A DNA stretch of 64,000 nt from Halorubellus sp034808145 (GCF_034808145.1 NZ_JAXHGM010000015.1:21435-85434); one strand, 5' to 3'; positions 8,263 through 16,980 are shown, counted from the stretch's first letter. The notes: a model not told the origin generated them from the sequence alone. Program-made: numbers and translations.

Positions 8263-9216
8263 TTAAAATGAGACATCGGTGGTGTGGTTGATCCGTACGC
8301 TGCGGTACGTGCTGGGAATAGCAAAGGAGAAGGTGTTGGTCTCCCGGAGGAACGTGTCCATATCACCATAGTGAGATCGAACCTCTGCGTACGTAGTTCC
8401 CTGTCGAGACCCGTGTTCGACCTGCATATCACTCGGAACGCTGAACGTCTCCCAATCCATAATCTCCCCAATGAGGTCGATTAGGTTTGCGACCTTCTCA
8501 GTAGTCGGGTCTTCGAATGAACACTGCCAACCACCGAGGTTGAGGTGAGACGAAGTCTTGCGGCCGCTGCTACTGCCACGGGAAAACCCTGTAGACTCGA
8601 TTCGCGGATACACCTCTTCGGCAATCCGGTGTTCGAACTCTTGCGTCTGAACATCCTCCACGGCGTCGATCAACCACTGGGAAGGTAGGCAGTTCTCGAT
8701 CCAGTCGGTGACGTTGTCAGTATAGTGTTGGGCGTTGATCCACGTTGAGTCAGCCGACAAAAGGAAGGCTTTCTGGAGTGGTGTCAGTTCATTAACTCCG
8801 TAGAACCACAATAAAAAGTGGATTGTTCCGAGCGGGTACTTCCGTGTGAAGTTCTCTTTGTAGACGCCGCGTATCTCATTGAGATTAAGACTGCCCTGGA
8901 GACCAGTGAGCTCGTCGTCGAGCTGAGTACGGACAATATGATGGCCGATGCTTCGCAGGTCTTGCCGGGAGACGTCGAGATCAACCCACACGGCATCTTG
9001 GATGGCATCTTCGTCCGTATAGTAGATATTTTCAAACCCGGTATAGAACCCTGAGACCTCCCAACCCAGTTCGTGATGGAGGAATACAGCTGAAAGAATT
9101 GCGTCGATGTCTCCTCCGACGACCATTGTCCGGTCGGTATCGTCGAGAAACGGAAACTCCTCGCGAATATCGTTCCGAGAGAGTGCGTCTGCTACGGTAT
9201 GTTCTGGGCCAACCAC
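8263..9216 (-). CDS. unknown protein of the defence island, possibly DHH-like, 317 aa
   Basis: The N-terminal half contains VVGGDIDAILSAVFLHHELG, then VWVDLDVSRQDL and IGHHIV. The spacing of DxD, DLD and GHH recalls the DHH phosphoesterase superfamily (motif I D-x-D, motif III DHH), but the first residue of the last motif is Gly instead of Asp. The match is therefore tentative and activity could be altered. The C-terminal half is unrecognised. The start is GTG 9216. It is in the same orientation as the two methyltransferases upstream of it (9419-11497), so it may be the last gene of their transcript. Confidence 0.5.
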   Translation of the reverse strand: MVGPEHTVADALSRNDIREEFPFLDDTDRTMVVGGDIDAILSAVFLHHELGWEVSGFYTGFENIYYTDEDAIQDAVWVDLDVSRQDLRSIGHHIVRTQLDDELTGLQGSLNLNEIRGVYKENFTRKYPLGTIHFLLWFYGVNELTPLQKAFLLSADSTWINAQHYTDNVTDWIENCLPSQWLIDAVEDVQTQEFEHRIAEEVYPRIESTGFSRGSSSGRKTSSHLNLGGWQCSFEDPTTEKVANLIDLIGEIMDWETFSVPSDMQVEHGSRQGTTYAEVRSHYGDMDTFLRETNTFSFAIPSTYRSVRINHTTDVSF

Positions 9217-9418
9217 AGAAGGAGTTCACAAGATAGGGGTATTACTCTTTCTCTTGACAGTACACAAACAACAACTTCGGACAGGTAATCTACCCCGGTT
9301 ACTGGGGAGTACAATCCCCTAGATTCGGTGACCTCAGATCTAAGATACGTAATTGTAGCGGCGGTGCCGGATGGTCGCTGGTGTCTATAATACAATAAAT
9401 AACAGGAAGTATCGGGCC

Positions 9419-10675
9419 CTAATTATTGAACGACCCGAGTGTTTCCTGCTGGCCGGGCAACGACTTCGTTTTCAGTCCAGATGGGTTTTCTCGCACAGTA
9501 ACTTCACCACGATGAGCAATTAATATCCGGTCAATCTCGGTGGCTTCACCTTTTGTATCTCCCCATATCCGGGATACTTTCTCGTTGTCTGGTACGCGAT
9601 CCTCAACGATTCGTCCAACCTCAAAATTCGTCATTGGGGCGACAACCTCCTCAGCCACTTCACGAGCCAGGTTGATTGTCTCCCCATTCTGATCGACGTC
9701 TCCAATAACGAACGCCGCCACCCCAGTGTCGGGATCGACCACATCATCCATGACCTCAAATGTATCCGTCATGAACTCCAGATACGCCTCAAGGTCGAGT
9801 TCGTCATCTAGACGTTGGTCTACCGTATCAGGCTCTTGGTTGAGGAACCACAGCCGGATCCAATTATATAGGCCGTATTTCAGCACCTTCAGATACGGAG
9901 GTGAGGTAAAGACAAGATCTGCCCGATCAGGTGTCTCCTCAGCGTCGGCTAACGTAGACGGCAGATCCCTCGCATCCCCAAAGAACGCGTGTCCCCGACG
10001 TGCTGGCGGGCCATCCTTGTATATTGTGCGGAGCCGATCGAGCAATTTCTGAAACACATTACGATTCGGTGGCTCAAGACCCTCCTTTTCGATGTACTCC
10101 TCTACGTACCCCTCCGACATCGAAAATGTGTTTGGCATCGAAACAGAGAGATACTGCCCGCTCTGGCCGTGCATAATGCCTAAAATTAATCCTGTTATGA
10201 ACGTGTCTGCTGGTGACAAACTCAAAATTGTCTTGGGGAAATCAGCGTCGTCTAACCCAAACTCCTGTTTCAAATAAACCAGTTGGCTCAACGTATTCTC
10301 ATGATACAGCATCCGAATTCGCTGTGGGACGTGATCAATAGTCGGGGGATTGTATTGTAACCGCAACTCCTCGATGCGCTCTCTCACTGTAGCCGCTGGG
10401 GGCGGTGTCACCTTTGCTTTGTTAAGAATGTAGGCCATCGGATTCAGGTCATTCCCAATTCCGATGCGGCCGTCTACACAGGCTTGTAGTGGTGTCGTTC
10501 CCCGCCCAGCGAATGGGTCAAGCACCACATCGCCCTCATTAGTCAATTTATGGATAAAGTAGTGCGGAAGCGATGGGGGAAACATCCCCATGTACGAACA
10601 CATTGGATGGAAACTGTGTTCCCACTTGCGCTTCAGCGAGCGCCATGCGGGTCGAATATCATCAAGATCGCTCAT
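9419..10675 (-). CDS. DNA amino-methyltransferase, TSPPY type (probably N4-cytosine), 418 aa
   Basis: Transfers a methyl group from S-adenosylmethionine to an exocyclic amino group in DNA. The AdoMet site LDPFAGRGTTPLQA (residues 52-65) comes first. The catalytic TSPPY (257-261) follows after a long insert that should be the target-recognition region, giving the alpha-like order I-TRD-IV. TSPPY usually goes with N4-cytosine methylation. ATG 10675. About 90 bp separate it from the second methyltransferase upstream, in the same direction. It likely protects host DNA at the site cut by the island nuclease(s) (inference). Confidence 0.85.
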   Translation of the reverse strand: MSDLDDIRPAWRSLKRKWEHSFHPMCSYMGMFPPSLPHYFIHKLTNEGDVVLDPFAGRGTTPLQACVDGRIGIGNDLNPMAYILNKAKVTPPPAATVRERIEELRLQYNPPTIDHVPQRIRMLYHENTLSQLVYLKQEFGLDDADFPKTILSLSPADTFITGLILGIMHGQSGQYLSVSMPNTFSMSEGYVEEYIEKEGLEPPNRNVFQKLLDRLRTIYKDGPPARRGHAFFGDARDLPSTLADAEETPDRADLVFTSPPYLKVLKYGLYNWIRLWFLNQEPDTVDQRLDDELDLEAYLEFMTDTFEVMDDVVDPDTGVAAFVIGDVDQNGETINLAREVAEEVVAPMTNFEVGRIVEDRVPDNEKVSRIWGDTKGEATEIDRILIAHRGEVTVRENPSGLKTKSLPGQQETLGSFNN

Positions 10676-10765
10676 TGATAGTACCTCCAGTAGAACCCTA
10701 TTGAATCCGACGATGAATAAGTCGCAGTCTCTAGTGTAGGTGCCCTCCCGTCTGGTTACATCTAC

Positions 10766-11497
10766 CTACTCAGCCAACGACTCAAGTGTTTCATTAAACA
10801 CCCGTTTTGCTTCTTCGTTTAAATCACCCATCACTGCCTCTCGATTCTGCTGTGCGGAGACGACCCCGACGGAACCAGAGCCCGCTAAGGGATCAAACAC
10901 CGTGTCTCCTTCTCTGGTGAAGTGTTCGAGTAGAACCTTCACAAGCTTGGGTGGTAACCGAGTGGGGTACTTTGGCATTTCTTTGAGGTAATTCCGCTTG
11001 ATCTGGAGTGTCGAGAGATTGGCTTCACCGCTCTGGCAGTGGTCATACGAACATTCGTTTGAATAATACCAATCATCCCCCTTGACTATCCAATACAACT
11101 CATAGACGTTGTGTGCCGGGCGAAGTTTACAATACGGAGCAAAATTGTACGCCCAGTAGAGTTTTCCTTCCAATGTCCACTCTGGATGGTCAATGACTGC
11201 CTGATGAACGAGATGGCTGTTGTCCTTTCCCGAAAACACGATTCCTTGCCCTTCCGAATGCGTATTCCGCGCCAGAACATCCAGTAGAGAACTAATTTTT
11301 CCACCGTACGTATCCGATTCCCACTCGACATATCCGTCGACGACGCGTGACGTATCTCGGTTGTAGTTACTGGCCTTCCCATCAAACTCAAGGCCAAAGG
11401 GCGGATCAGTTATCGCGATATCCGCATTCACGTCGTCCCACTCAGTCATGTCACAGAGATCATAGGTAATATCCGCCGTAATGGGTGACTCACTCAT
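10766..11497 (-). CDS. DNA amino-methyltransferase, DPPF type, 243 aa
   Basis: The catalytic motif ITDPPFGLEF (DPPF at residues 31-34) precedes the AdoMet motif TVFDPLAGSGSVG (199-211). The order IV-TRD-I is that of beta-class N6-adenine/N4-cytosine methylases. The frame extends upstream to 11626, but I take ATG 11497 (MSESPITADITYDL) because motif IV then lies at the usual distance. A Cys/His-containing recognition region (NECSYDHCQSGEANLS) precedes the AdoMet motif. It is probably co-transcribed with the TSPPY enzyme. Two methylases may modify the two strands of an asymmetric site, or two different sites. Confidence 0.85.
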   Translation of the reverse strand: MSESPITADITYDLCDMTEWDDVNADIAITDPPFGLEFDGKASNYNRDTSRVVDGYVEWESDTYGGKISSLLDVLARNTHSEGQGIVFSGKDNSHLVHQAVIDHPEWTLEGKLYWAYNFAPYCKLRPAHNVYELYWIVKGDDWYYSNECSYDHCQSGEANLSTLQIKRNYLKEMPKYPTRLPPKLVKVLLEHFTREGDTVFDPLAGSGSVGVVSAQQNREAVMGDLNEEAKRVFNETLESLAE

Positions 11498-11937
11498 TGT
11501 TCTCTCCAACGAAGAATTGGTACAAGTGACTTCTGAAGACGGGCTGTTGCCGGCCCTGTTTTGATAATAACAATGCTCTAACCGTTGGTCCAACCACTTC
11601 CCATCTATACACACTCGCGATATCACAACTCCGTTTGTGTTTAACCAGCAATGCGTCCTGCCGTACCGGAATCTGCTCCGGCGTGCGTGCGGATGTAATC
11701 ATCATCGCTGCTTGCGGCGCAACTGTCTCGTTAGCCGCCTTGGTAGTGCGCCGCGCCCTCTCAGGCGCATGACAAAACCACAGAGAGTCGGTGTGTGTAA
11801 TCTTGAGCATAAACGGATTAAGATCGCTGGAAACCCTGCGCCGAACTCGAGTGATACGATACTTGCCGTGTGAGAACTTGAGGTAGTTTCTATCATTCCA
11901 ATAATATTTTGTAACCGAGCACTCATCCACTAGTCAT
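11498..11937. promoter_or_regulatory. divergent intergenic region between the methylase and glycosylase genes
   Basis: About 440 bp from which the two methylase genes run left and the glycosylase gene runs right, so both promoters should lie here. The AT-rich segment ATCATTCCAATAATATTTTG (11892-11911) just before the ATG at 11938 is a good TATA candidate for the rightward gene. A minus-strand frame across this stretch has no recognisable features and is ignored. Confidence 0.4.
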
Positions 11938-13074
11938 ATGGATCGCGACAGCGCCAAACGCTTGACTACAGAAATTGCCCAAATAGGGCGCGATAACACA
12001 GAGGCAGTAAGCCCGACTCTCCCGGATGTCCCGGAAATCTCTCCCTCAAACCCAGAAGTACTAACGCGATATCTCTACCTAATGGCTGTTCTGGATCAGG
12101 GGCCGGATCCAAAAGGCGTCAGAATGCTTCTTAACAACGTTGTTGAGCGATTATACAGCGAGGGAATCCCAATTCTGACAGAGCCCGATCTCTTCTTTGA
12201 GCACCTTCAGCGCGTTAGCACTCTCATCGAAGAAGAACACGGCGTGGTAAAACAGGCTAGAGCGGCTGACTGGGCTGAATCAAATGAGTCCTCCCCGGAA
12301 GACTATGCACTGTACTTTTCTCAGTCACGATTTGGCATGCAAACGACCGATTATATCGGGTTTTACCTGATGAGCCGTTGGGGAACCCCTTTTTATTATA
12401 TAAGCCGGCTATCAAACGAAGGGAAGACACTTCGCGAGTTTATTGAAGAATTTGATTCATGTGAAATAATGACTGATAAACTGAAGAGTCACTCAAAATA
12501 TGGCCTCGGGAAAGCAATTGGGCCCAAAGCAGCGCATCTTTTCGCGAAGTGGTATGTCCACACCTTCGACTTACGTACCCCATCAGCACGAGATCGACCT
12601 GGCTGGGGTCAGTATTCGTATGAGGTGCCGTTCGACAGCAACGCTGGGCGAGTCCTCTTCAGAACGGGATGGCTACTTGCGTGGGCTGATCTTGAGGAAT
12701 ATCGCAACTGGAATGCGATCCAAACCGAAGCAGGGCGGGGGGATAACCACTACATTCGAGTTACAAACATCCGAGGAAGTGGCGCGACGAAACACGTTGA
12801 GGATCCAGAGTTCCGATCGGCGTACGACCAGCTTCTCACGCAGTTACTGAGGACGAAAACAAGCCAATGGCGAAAGGTTGAGATCCAGCAGATTCCGAAT
12901 GTCTTGCTGCTTGACTCCGAGTATACGCTAGGAGAATTCGATGACGGCTTGATGAGTATTGGAACGTCAACCTGTCTCAATCGAGATGATCCACTTTGCT
13001 CGCAGTGTCCTCTCCAAGAGCAATGCGTTGGTCACCAAGAGCGACCGGAACTCATCCAGAATTATAATACGTAG
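11938..13074 (+). CDS. HhH-GPD (endonuclease III-like) DNA glycosylase with Fe-S cluster loop, 378 aa
   Basis: A helix-hairpin-helix GKAIGPKAAHLF (191-202) matches the LPGVGRKTA hairpin of endonuclease III, with K197 at the catalytic Lys position. YEVPFDSNAGRVLFRTGW (228-245) matches the AVDTHVxRV segment, with D233 at the catalytic Asp. The C-terminal C346-x7-C354-x2-C357-x5-C363 is an Fe-S cluster loop with one extra residue in the first gap. Family members excise damaged or mismatched bases and nick the strand. About 110 extra N-terminal residues and the location beside two DNA methylases suggest either repair of methylation damage, as in mismatch glycosylases linked to restriction systems, or excision used as restriction (inference). 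Confidence 0.75.
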   Translation: MDRDSAKRLTTEIAQIGRDNTEAVSPTLPDVPEISPSNPEVLTRYLYLMAVLDQGPDPKGVRMLLNNVVERLYSEGIPILTEPDLFFEHLQRVSTLIEEEHGVVKQARAADWAESNESSPEDYALYFSQSRFGMQTTDYIGFYLMSRWGTPFYYISRLSNEGKTLREFIEEFDSCEIMTDKLKSHSKYGLGKAIGPKAAHLFAKWYVHTFDLRTPSARDRPGWGQYSYEVPFDSNAGRVLFRTGWLLAWADLEEYRNWNAIQTEAGRGDNHYIRVTNIRGSGATKHVEDPEFRSAYDQLLTQLLRTKTSQWRKVEIQQIPNVLLLDSEYTLGEFDDGLMSIGTSTCLNRDDPLCSQCPLQEQCVGHQERPELIQNYNT

Positions 13075-13152
13075 TCGGGTATCAGGGATAGGTCGTAGCC
13101 TATCGAGGTCCAATACACGCTGAGGTGGCTTACGAGAGCAGTCATGCCCACT

Positions 13153-13380
13153 CTACGTGGCTGAATACTGACTGGAGCGTTCGATACGCTCGGTGACGGG
13201 ATGTTCCGCGAAGCGAACCCGACGCTGATTGCTGGAGTTACAGGTTCCCGCGAGCAACTCGTCGAGTACGTCATACAGATGCTCTCGTAAGTACTCGGTT
13301 TCAACCGCGAGTTCCTCCGGTGTTACTTCGCGGTCGGCACTCAGCGCGTCAAGGGCGGCGAGTCTCGCCTTCAAAATCAT
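13153..13380 (-). CDS. small hypothetical protein, 75 aa
   Basis: Begins MILKARLAALDALSADREVT with two predicted helices (TPEELAVETEYLREHLYDVLDELL) and a basic tail. It is plausible as a short helical protein but has no recognised family. It may be a fragment. It lies between the glycosylase and EVE genes. The 13381-13557 stretch upstream holds only AT-rich sequence, with a TATAC box near 13402. Confidence 0.35.
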   Translation of the reverse strand: MILKARLAALDALSADREVTPEELAVETEYLREHLYDVLDELLAGTCNSSNQRRVRFAEHPVTERIERSSQYSAT

Positions 13381-13557
13381 CTGCGTCTTTCTAAATCTTA
13401 ACTATACAAACACGACTTTTGGTATTTTAGGCTCTGCTGAAATCCCCGGAGACTGATAGGTACTGGTTGCTAAAGGTAGGGTATGTATTTCCTGAAAGAG
13501 TTTGAGTGTTGGTCTTCTCAACTGGTGTGCCTCGTTACAGCATCTTTGGGCGCGACA

Positions 13558-14115
13558 TTATGAGTCTCCAAAGTGATCTTCCGCTATTTCTCTGAGTGAG
13601 TCGTCGGGATGAGACCCCAAGGATCTGTTGTCTTGCTCTTCTAACCTAGCAAGATCAAGAATTCGATCAACATCTGGCTCAGGAATCAAAGTGATATTAA
13701 AACCCTCTTGGCCGCAATACTTCATTTCCTTCGACAATCGGCCTGCCTCGATTTCTGCTTGGACGTCACTGTAGGAGACTTTCGGTACGAGTTCTTGAAC
13801 AGCTGAAAATTTCAGTCTCGCGCCCTCGTGGTCACTACGATTTATTTCATTGACGGTGAGTAGATGACTCAGGCAGGCACCGTGCTCGTCAACACTGCTT
13901 GTACAATAGAGCAGCCCCTCATCACCAGACGAGATCGTTTTCCAAGCCTCATATCTTCCGAACCCTTCCTCTTTCCAGAATGGACTCGCGTTGAAGTACT
14001 CTCCACGGCGAAGTGGTTCATCACAGAATCGTGGCCCCTTCGCGCCTTCAATGTAGGCAGGGGCAGCATTTTCTTCGATAGGATGACCGCTCACTTGAAT
14101 TAGGAACCCTGTCAT
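13558..14115 (-). CDS. EVE-like (PUA-fold) domain protein, 185 aa
   Basis: EVE domains bind modified bases in DNA or RNA and are often encoded next to restriction systems. Here the pattern is WKTISSGDEGLLYCTSS, a strand pair (GACLSHLLTVNEI), FSAVQELVPKVSYSDVQAE and finally GQEGFNITLIPEPDVDRILD, which follow the EVE order. The match is moderate and the aromatic pocket cannot be confirmed by eye. ATG 14115 (MTGFLIQVSG) is preferred to an upstream codon at 14142. A reader of methylated DNA in the island is a reasonable role (inference). Confidence 0.55.
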   Translation of the reverse strand: MTGFLIQVSGHPIEENAAPAYIEGAKGPRFCDEPLRRGEYFNASPFWKEEGFGRYEAWKTISSGDEGLLYCTSSVDEHGACLSHLLTVNEINRSDHEGARLKFSAVQELVPKVSYSDVQAEIEAGRLSKEMKYCGQEGFNITLIPEPDVDRILDLARLEEQDNRSLGSHPDDSLREIAEDHFGDS

Positions 14116-14226
14116 AATGGACACCAACTCAGCTAGTATCAAAAGAGTACGTGACCGGGACGCGCTGTGTATTCAGCAGGCCCGCTGAAACCTGTCACCG
14201 CTTGAGAATTTCAACAAGGCCAGATA

Positions 14227-14811
14227 TTACTTACTGACTGCTTTGTCACGGACCAGTTTAGTGACCGCGTCTTCAAGTGACCCGTGGAACTGCCAGCTGG
14301 CCCGCTCGAAGGCCTCGTCGGTCGGGCCGTCCCAGCGGGGGAAGGCGGAGTGGCCACTCACCTTGACGGTCCACTCGGTCGGCTCGTCGAACGGGTTCTC
14401 TGTCGGGAGTTCGACGACGTAGAGGTACTCTTCGTCACCGTGGATACCGTCGGCCGGATTCTCGACGCCGTGGCCCAGCAGGAACAGCGGCTGATCGAGG
14501 TGCTCCATGTTGGCCGGCTTAAGCAGGTCAGCAGGCTGAGCCGCGTCGATCGTTCGCTCTGGGTCGCCATCCAGATAGAGGTCTACCGTCGAGAGCTTGT
14601 CGAGGAACACGAAGGTCGCCGCCGTGTAGCCCGGTCCGCGCTCGGCCCGGGTCGCATCGAGCAGCTCTTTCAGCTGTGCGAGATCCCGGAGGACGCTCCC
14701 GGGATACCCGTCCGAATGCCGGTACACCTGCGCGACGCGGTCGGCGCTGCCAGCTGTCTCACTGGTCTGTTCGACTCGTTGGACGAATCGGAGTTGGCTC
14801 CGTGTCGACAT
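14227..14811 (-). CDS. haloarchaeal plasmid-backbone hypothetical protein, 194 aa
   Basis: Starts MSTRSQLRFVQRVEQTSE, followed by YRHSDGYPGSVLRDLAQLKE and a beta-rich C-terminal part ending EDAVTKLVRDKAVSK. No enzymatic motif recognised. ATG 14811 is chosen because a leader hairpin ends 20 bp upstream and the codons further out look non-conserved. GC content returns to the high backbone level here, marking the right edge of the AT-rich island at about 14.2 kb. Confidence 0.65.
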   Translation of the reverse strand: MSTRSQLRFVQRVEQTSETAGSADRVAQVYRHSDGYPGSVLRDLAQLKELLDATRAERGPGYTAATFVFLDKLSTVDLYLDGDPERTIDAAQPADLLKPANMEHLDQPLFLLGHGVENPADGIHGDEEYLYVVELPTENPFDEPTEWTVKVSGHSAFPRWDGPTDEAFERASWQFHGSLEDAVTKLVRDKAVSK

Positions 14812-14830
14812 CGGTACTCGCCGGCGCGTG

Positions 14831-14855
14831 TGCGCCGGCACCCATCGCCGGCGCT
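14831..14855 (-). promoter_or_regulatory. leader hairpin with ACCCATC loop
   Basis: Stem GCGCCGGC (14832-14839), loop ACCCATC, stem GCCGGCGC (14847-14854). On the coding strand the loop reads GATGGGT. It lies 20 bp upstream of the ATG at 14811. The 25-bp sequence is identical to the one at 16284-16308. Confidence 0.75.
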
Positions 14856-14893
14856 GAAACAACACCACACAGTCGTAGCGGGATTGCAATCCG

Positions 14894-15289
14894 CTACGCG
14901 AGATGTGACACCTCGTCTGGTTCCTCCACGTCGTCGAATTCACCACGCTTGACCGGATCCCAATCCTCCTCAGGTGCTGGACTCCACCAGTCGACTTTGT
15001 AGGCCCCCGGTGCGCCGAGGATTTTCACCCGTGCTGAGCCGTCAGGCAGGTCGCGTCGGAGCTTCTCGTCGACGTGAAGGTTCCACGTCGAGTCGGTGTC
15101 GAAACACGCGAGCAAAGCCTCCTCGTAGCCACGGTTTTCTCGGGACTCTCGGAGGACGACCTGCGTGTTACAGTTCTTGCAGAACACTCCCTCGAAGGGA
15201 ATGTGGGTGAACACTTCCTGCCCGCAGACGGGGCACCAGAGGAACTCAAACAGTGCCTCGCTGTGTCGGTCGAGTACTTCGAGACTCAT
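14894..15289 (-). CDS. zinc-ribbon protein, conserved in haloarchaea, 131 aa
   Basis: Residues 19-44 hold a zinc ribbon (CPVCGQEVF…FCKNCNTQ). The rest is beta-rich with CFDTDSTWNLHVDEKLR and GSARVKILGAPGAYKVDWW, a stretch I recognise from other haloarchaeal plasmid-type clusters but cannot name. ATG 15289 (MSLEVLDRH) is preferred to an upstream codon at 15319. Just upstream is a perfect hairpin GACCCGG-TTCGA-CCGGGTC (15300-15318). Function unknown. Transcription or nucleic-acid binding is only a guess. Confidence 0.7.
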   Translation of the reverse strand: MSLEVLDRHSEALFEFLWCPVCGQEVFTHIPFEGVFCKNCNTQVVLRESRENRGYEEALLACFDTDSTWNLHVDEKLRRDLPDGSARVKILGAPGAYKVDWWSPAPEEDWDPVKRGEFDDVEEPDEVSHLA

Positions 15290-15361
15290 TGTTGGACCGA
15301 CCCGGTTCGACCGGGTCACTCTCTCCGCCCTGGTCGAAAAACACCCTGCGTGTGTACGTTC

Positions 15362-15556
15362 TCAGCGTTCAGGGCCGTAGACGATGCGCGAGGGGGCTTC
15401 GTACCCACAGTTCGGGCAGTCGTACCAGCGCTGTACCTTCGCTCCATCAGCTGTCTTCTCACCGACGAGGACGTCGTCGTTTGGACACTCCGGACAGTTC
15501 AGTTCGGGCGCTGGCTGCTCCCGAAGCGCATTCCGGAACGTTGTCGCCTCCTTCAT
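15362..15556 (-). CDS. small zinc-ribbon protein, 64 aa
   Basis: MKEATTFRNALREQ is followed by CPECPNDDVLVGEKT and YDCPNCGYEAPSR, giving two CxxC pairs about 25 residues apart in a TFIIS-like ribbon. It is next to and in line with the other zinc-ribbon genes, and probably shares their transcript. No further function can be read. The 15557-15733 stretch upstream has no gene. Confidence 0.6.
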   Translation of the reverse strand: MKEATTFRNALREQPAPELNCPECPNDDVLVGEKTADGAKVQRWYDCPNCGYEAPSRIVYGPER

Positions 15557-15733
15557 CTCGAAGCCTCGCGACCAGATCGGGTAGCCGTCGACGAGGATCG
15601 CCCCGCGCTACTTGTGCCGGTATGAATCCGGAGCCCGGTGTAGAACAGCTCGCGCTCCAGTCTCGGTGTTTCGATACGCGAGTGTCGGCGTGCGACTTTC
15701 TCGTGCCCAGTTAGTGATCCGTGGCATTGTCGG

Positions 15734-16228
15734 TTAGAAGTGGACGTCTGCGGGGACAATCCAGAGTGTCTGGCTGTCTTCCTCGAGGACACGATCGAGC
15801 TGATCGCGATGGCGAATCCCCATCGCGTGCTGGTCGTACATCGGGACTGATGGTCCCTCGTAGGCGCCGACCTGATGGAACGCGTGTCGGGCGAGATCTT
15901 CATCACGCATAATCTCCTCGTCGCTGAGCTCGTCGAGCGCCTCTTTCACGCGGTCGAGATTCCGCTGGAACTCTTCCTTTGTGGCGTTCCAGGCTCGGTC
16001 AAGCAGTTCACTGCCCTCCTCTGAATTGATGGGTGCTGCCGTCGGTAGGTCTCCCCAGCGAGCCTTCCCGGCAACCGTCGTGTCATCTTCGTCGAAGGTG
16101 CGGTAGTAGTCAAACACGGCACAGCCGTGGGGATTCGCCCCAACGAGACGGTCGAAGACCGCTTTCCCTTCGACCAGGGCGTCGTGCTGTGTCGGTGCTT
16201 CGACTAAGGCGTAGATGACCATATGCAT
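15734..16228 (-). CDS. hypothetical protein, paralogue of the middle of 19047-19940, 164 aa
   Basis: An N-terminal strand (MVIYALVEAPT), then YYRTFDEDDT…PINSEEGSELLDRAW and a C-terminal PMYDQHAMGIRHRDQLDRV…LWIVPADVHF. The last part matches RLYDQRGDGIRDASRLDAV…VWLVPA in the protein at 19047-19940, so both share a domain. Two start codons (ATGCATATG, 16228 and 16222) are possible. A leader hairpin lies 56 bp upstream. Function unknown. Confidence 0.6.
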   Translation of the reverse strand: MHMVIYALVEAPTQHDALVEGKAVFDRLVGANPHGCAVFDYYRTFDEDDTTVAGKARWGDLPTAAPINSEEGSELLDRAWNATKEEFQRNLDRVKEALDELSDEEIMRDEDLARHAFHQVGAYEGPSVPMYDQHAMGIRHRDQLDRVLEEDSQTLWIVPADVHF

Positions 16229-16283
16229 CTTCGTTCACCTCGGAGCGCCGACTCACCGGGCTCTAGTCGCTCTGTCTGATCGG

Positions 16284-16308
16284 TGCGCCGGCACCCATCG
16301 CCGGCGCT
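16284..16308 (-). promoter_or_regulatory. leader hairpin with ACCCATC loop, second identical copy
   Basis: Stem GCGCCGGC (16285-16292), loop ACCCATC, stem GCCGGCGC (16300-16307). On the coding strand it is preceded by GTTTATCG (complement of 16308-16315), a possible TATA element. It is 56 bp upstream of the gene starting at 16228. Confidence 0.75.
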
Positions 16309-16335
16309 CGATAAACCTGCTTCGGGAGATCGCGT

Positions 16336-16757
16336 TCAGGAGTCGGCCACACGCTCGACGGTGATGGTCAGATCACCGGACTCGTAGTCGGCCTCGAAGT
16401 CGACGCTGAACGCGTCGGAGTCGTAGGCGGCATGGTAGGCACGGTGTAGTTCGAGCAATCCGGTCGCCTTGAAGTGGAAGAATGCAGCTGAGGTGTAGGG
16501 CTTGCTCTGGGTTTCGACCTGCGTCTCGACAGAGGCCGGGAGCGCGATTTGTGGTGTGTCCGTGTCGATACTCACAGCGAACGCCTTCGCTTCCTCGACA
16601 GTCGCCTGCGAATGTGCGGGCGTCTCGCCCGTGAGCACTTCACGGGCGTCTCCGTGTCGCCGGTGAACAGGACATCGTGGAAGGTGCGGGTCCCGAGGAC
16701 TGCGTCGGGACCGAACTCGCAATCGTGGAATGGGTCGTCGTCTGGTTTCTCGGACAT
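16336..16757 (-). pseudogene. frameshifted hypothetical gene
   Basis: The N-terminal frame starts at ATG 16757 (MSEKPDDDPFHDCEFGPDA…VLFTGDTETPVK). The C-terminal frame (…EVLTGETPAHSQATVEEAKAF…VDFEADYESGDLTITVERV) ends at 16336. They join smoothly if one base is added near 16645, so a single-base deletion (or a sequencing error) splits an otherwise protein-like gene of about 140 aa. A short hairpin GAGCCC-…-GGGCTC sits just upstream of the start. Function unknown. Confidence 0.6.
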
Positions 16758-16860
16758 CCAATCACGAGCCCAAGGTGGGGCTCAGCCATTTCTTCCCCCT
16801 GAAAAACAGGCAGCACGACCACGTGGCTATCCTTTCGCAAACACTTACCTCAAACAGACT

Positions 16861-16980
16861 TCAAAATAGTCCAACATTGAGTTCGATGTCGTTGGCGACC
16901 CGGATGTACTGATCGAGAGATGCCCCTTCTTTACGTTGGAAGAATGTGGTTGTGGCACCATTCTGACTGCGAGTAGTGGT
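16861..16980 (-). pseudogene. gene fragment related to the remnant at 3215-3530
   Basis: Reads …QRKEGASLDQYIRVANDIELNVGLF and stops at 16861-16863. No start codon is near enough for a full gene. The segment resembles GKEGASPDQSVHMINDI at about 3430-3485 and may come from a HicB/RHH-like antitoxin family (weak). Both fragments lie a few hundred bp from a GIY-YIG gene or pseudogene. Confidence 0.4.

Noticed and set aside
7983..8291. Plus-strand frame of 102 codons between the nuclease-like and DHH-like genes
   Set aside because: TTG start, no motif, overlaps the end of the better supported minus-strand gene.
11490..11930. Minus-strand frame of 146 codons in the methylase/glycosylase divergent region
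   Set aside because: Overlaps the start of the methylase in another frame and resembles no protein. Better seen as the promoter region.
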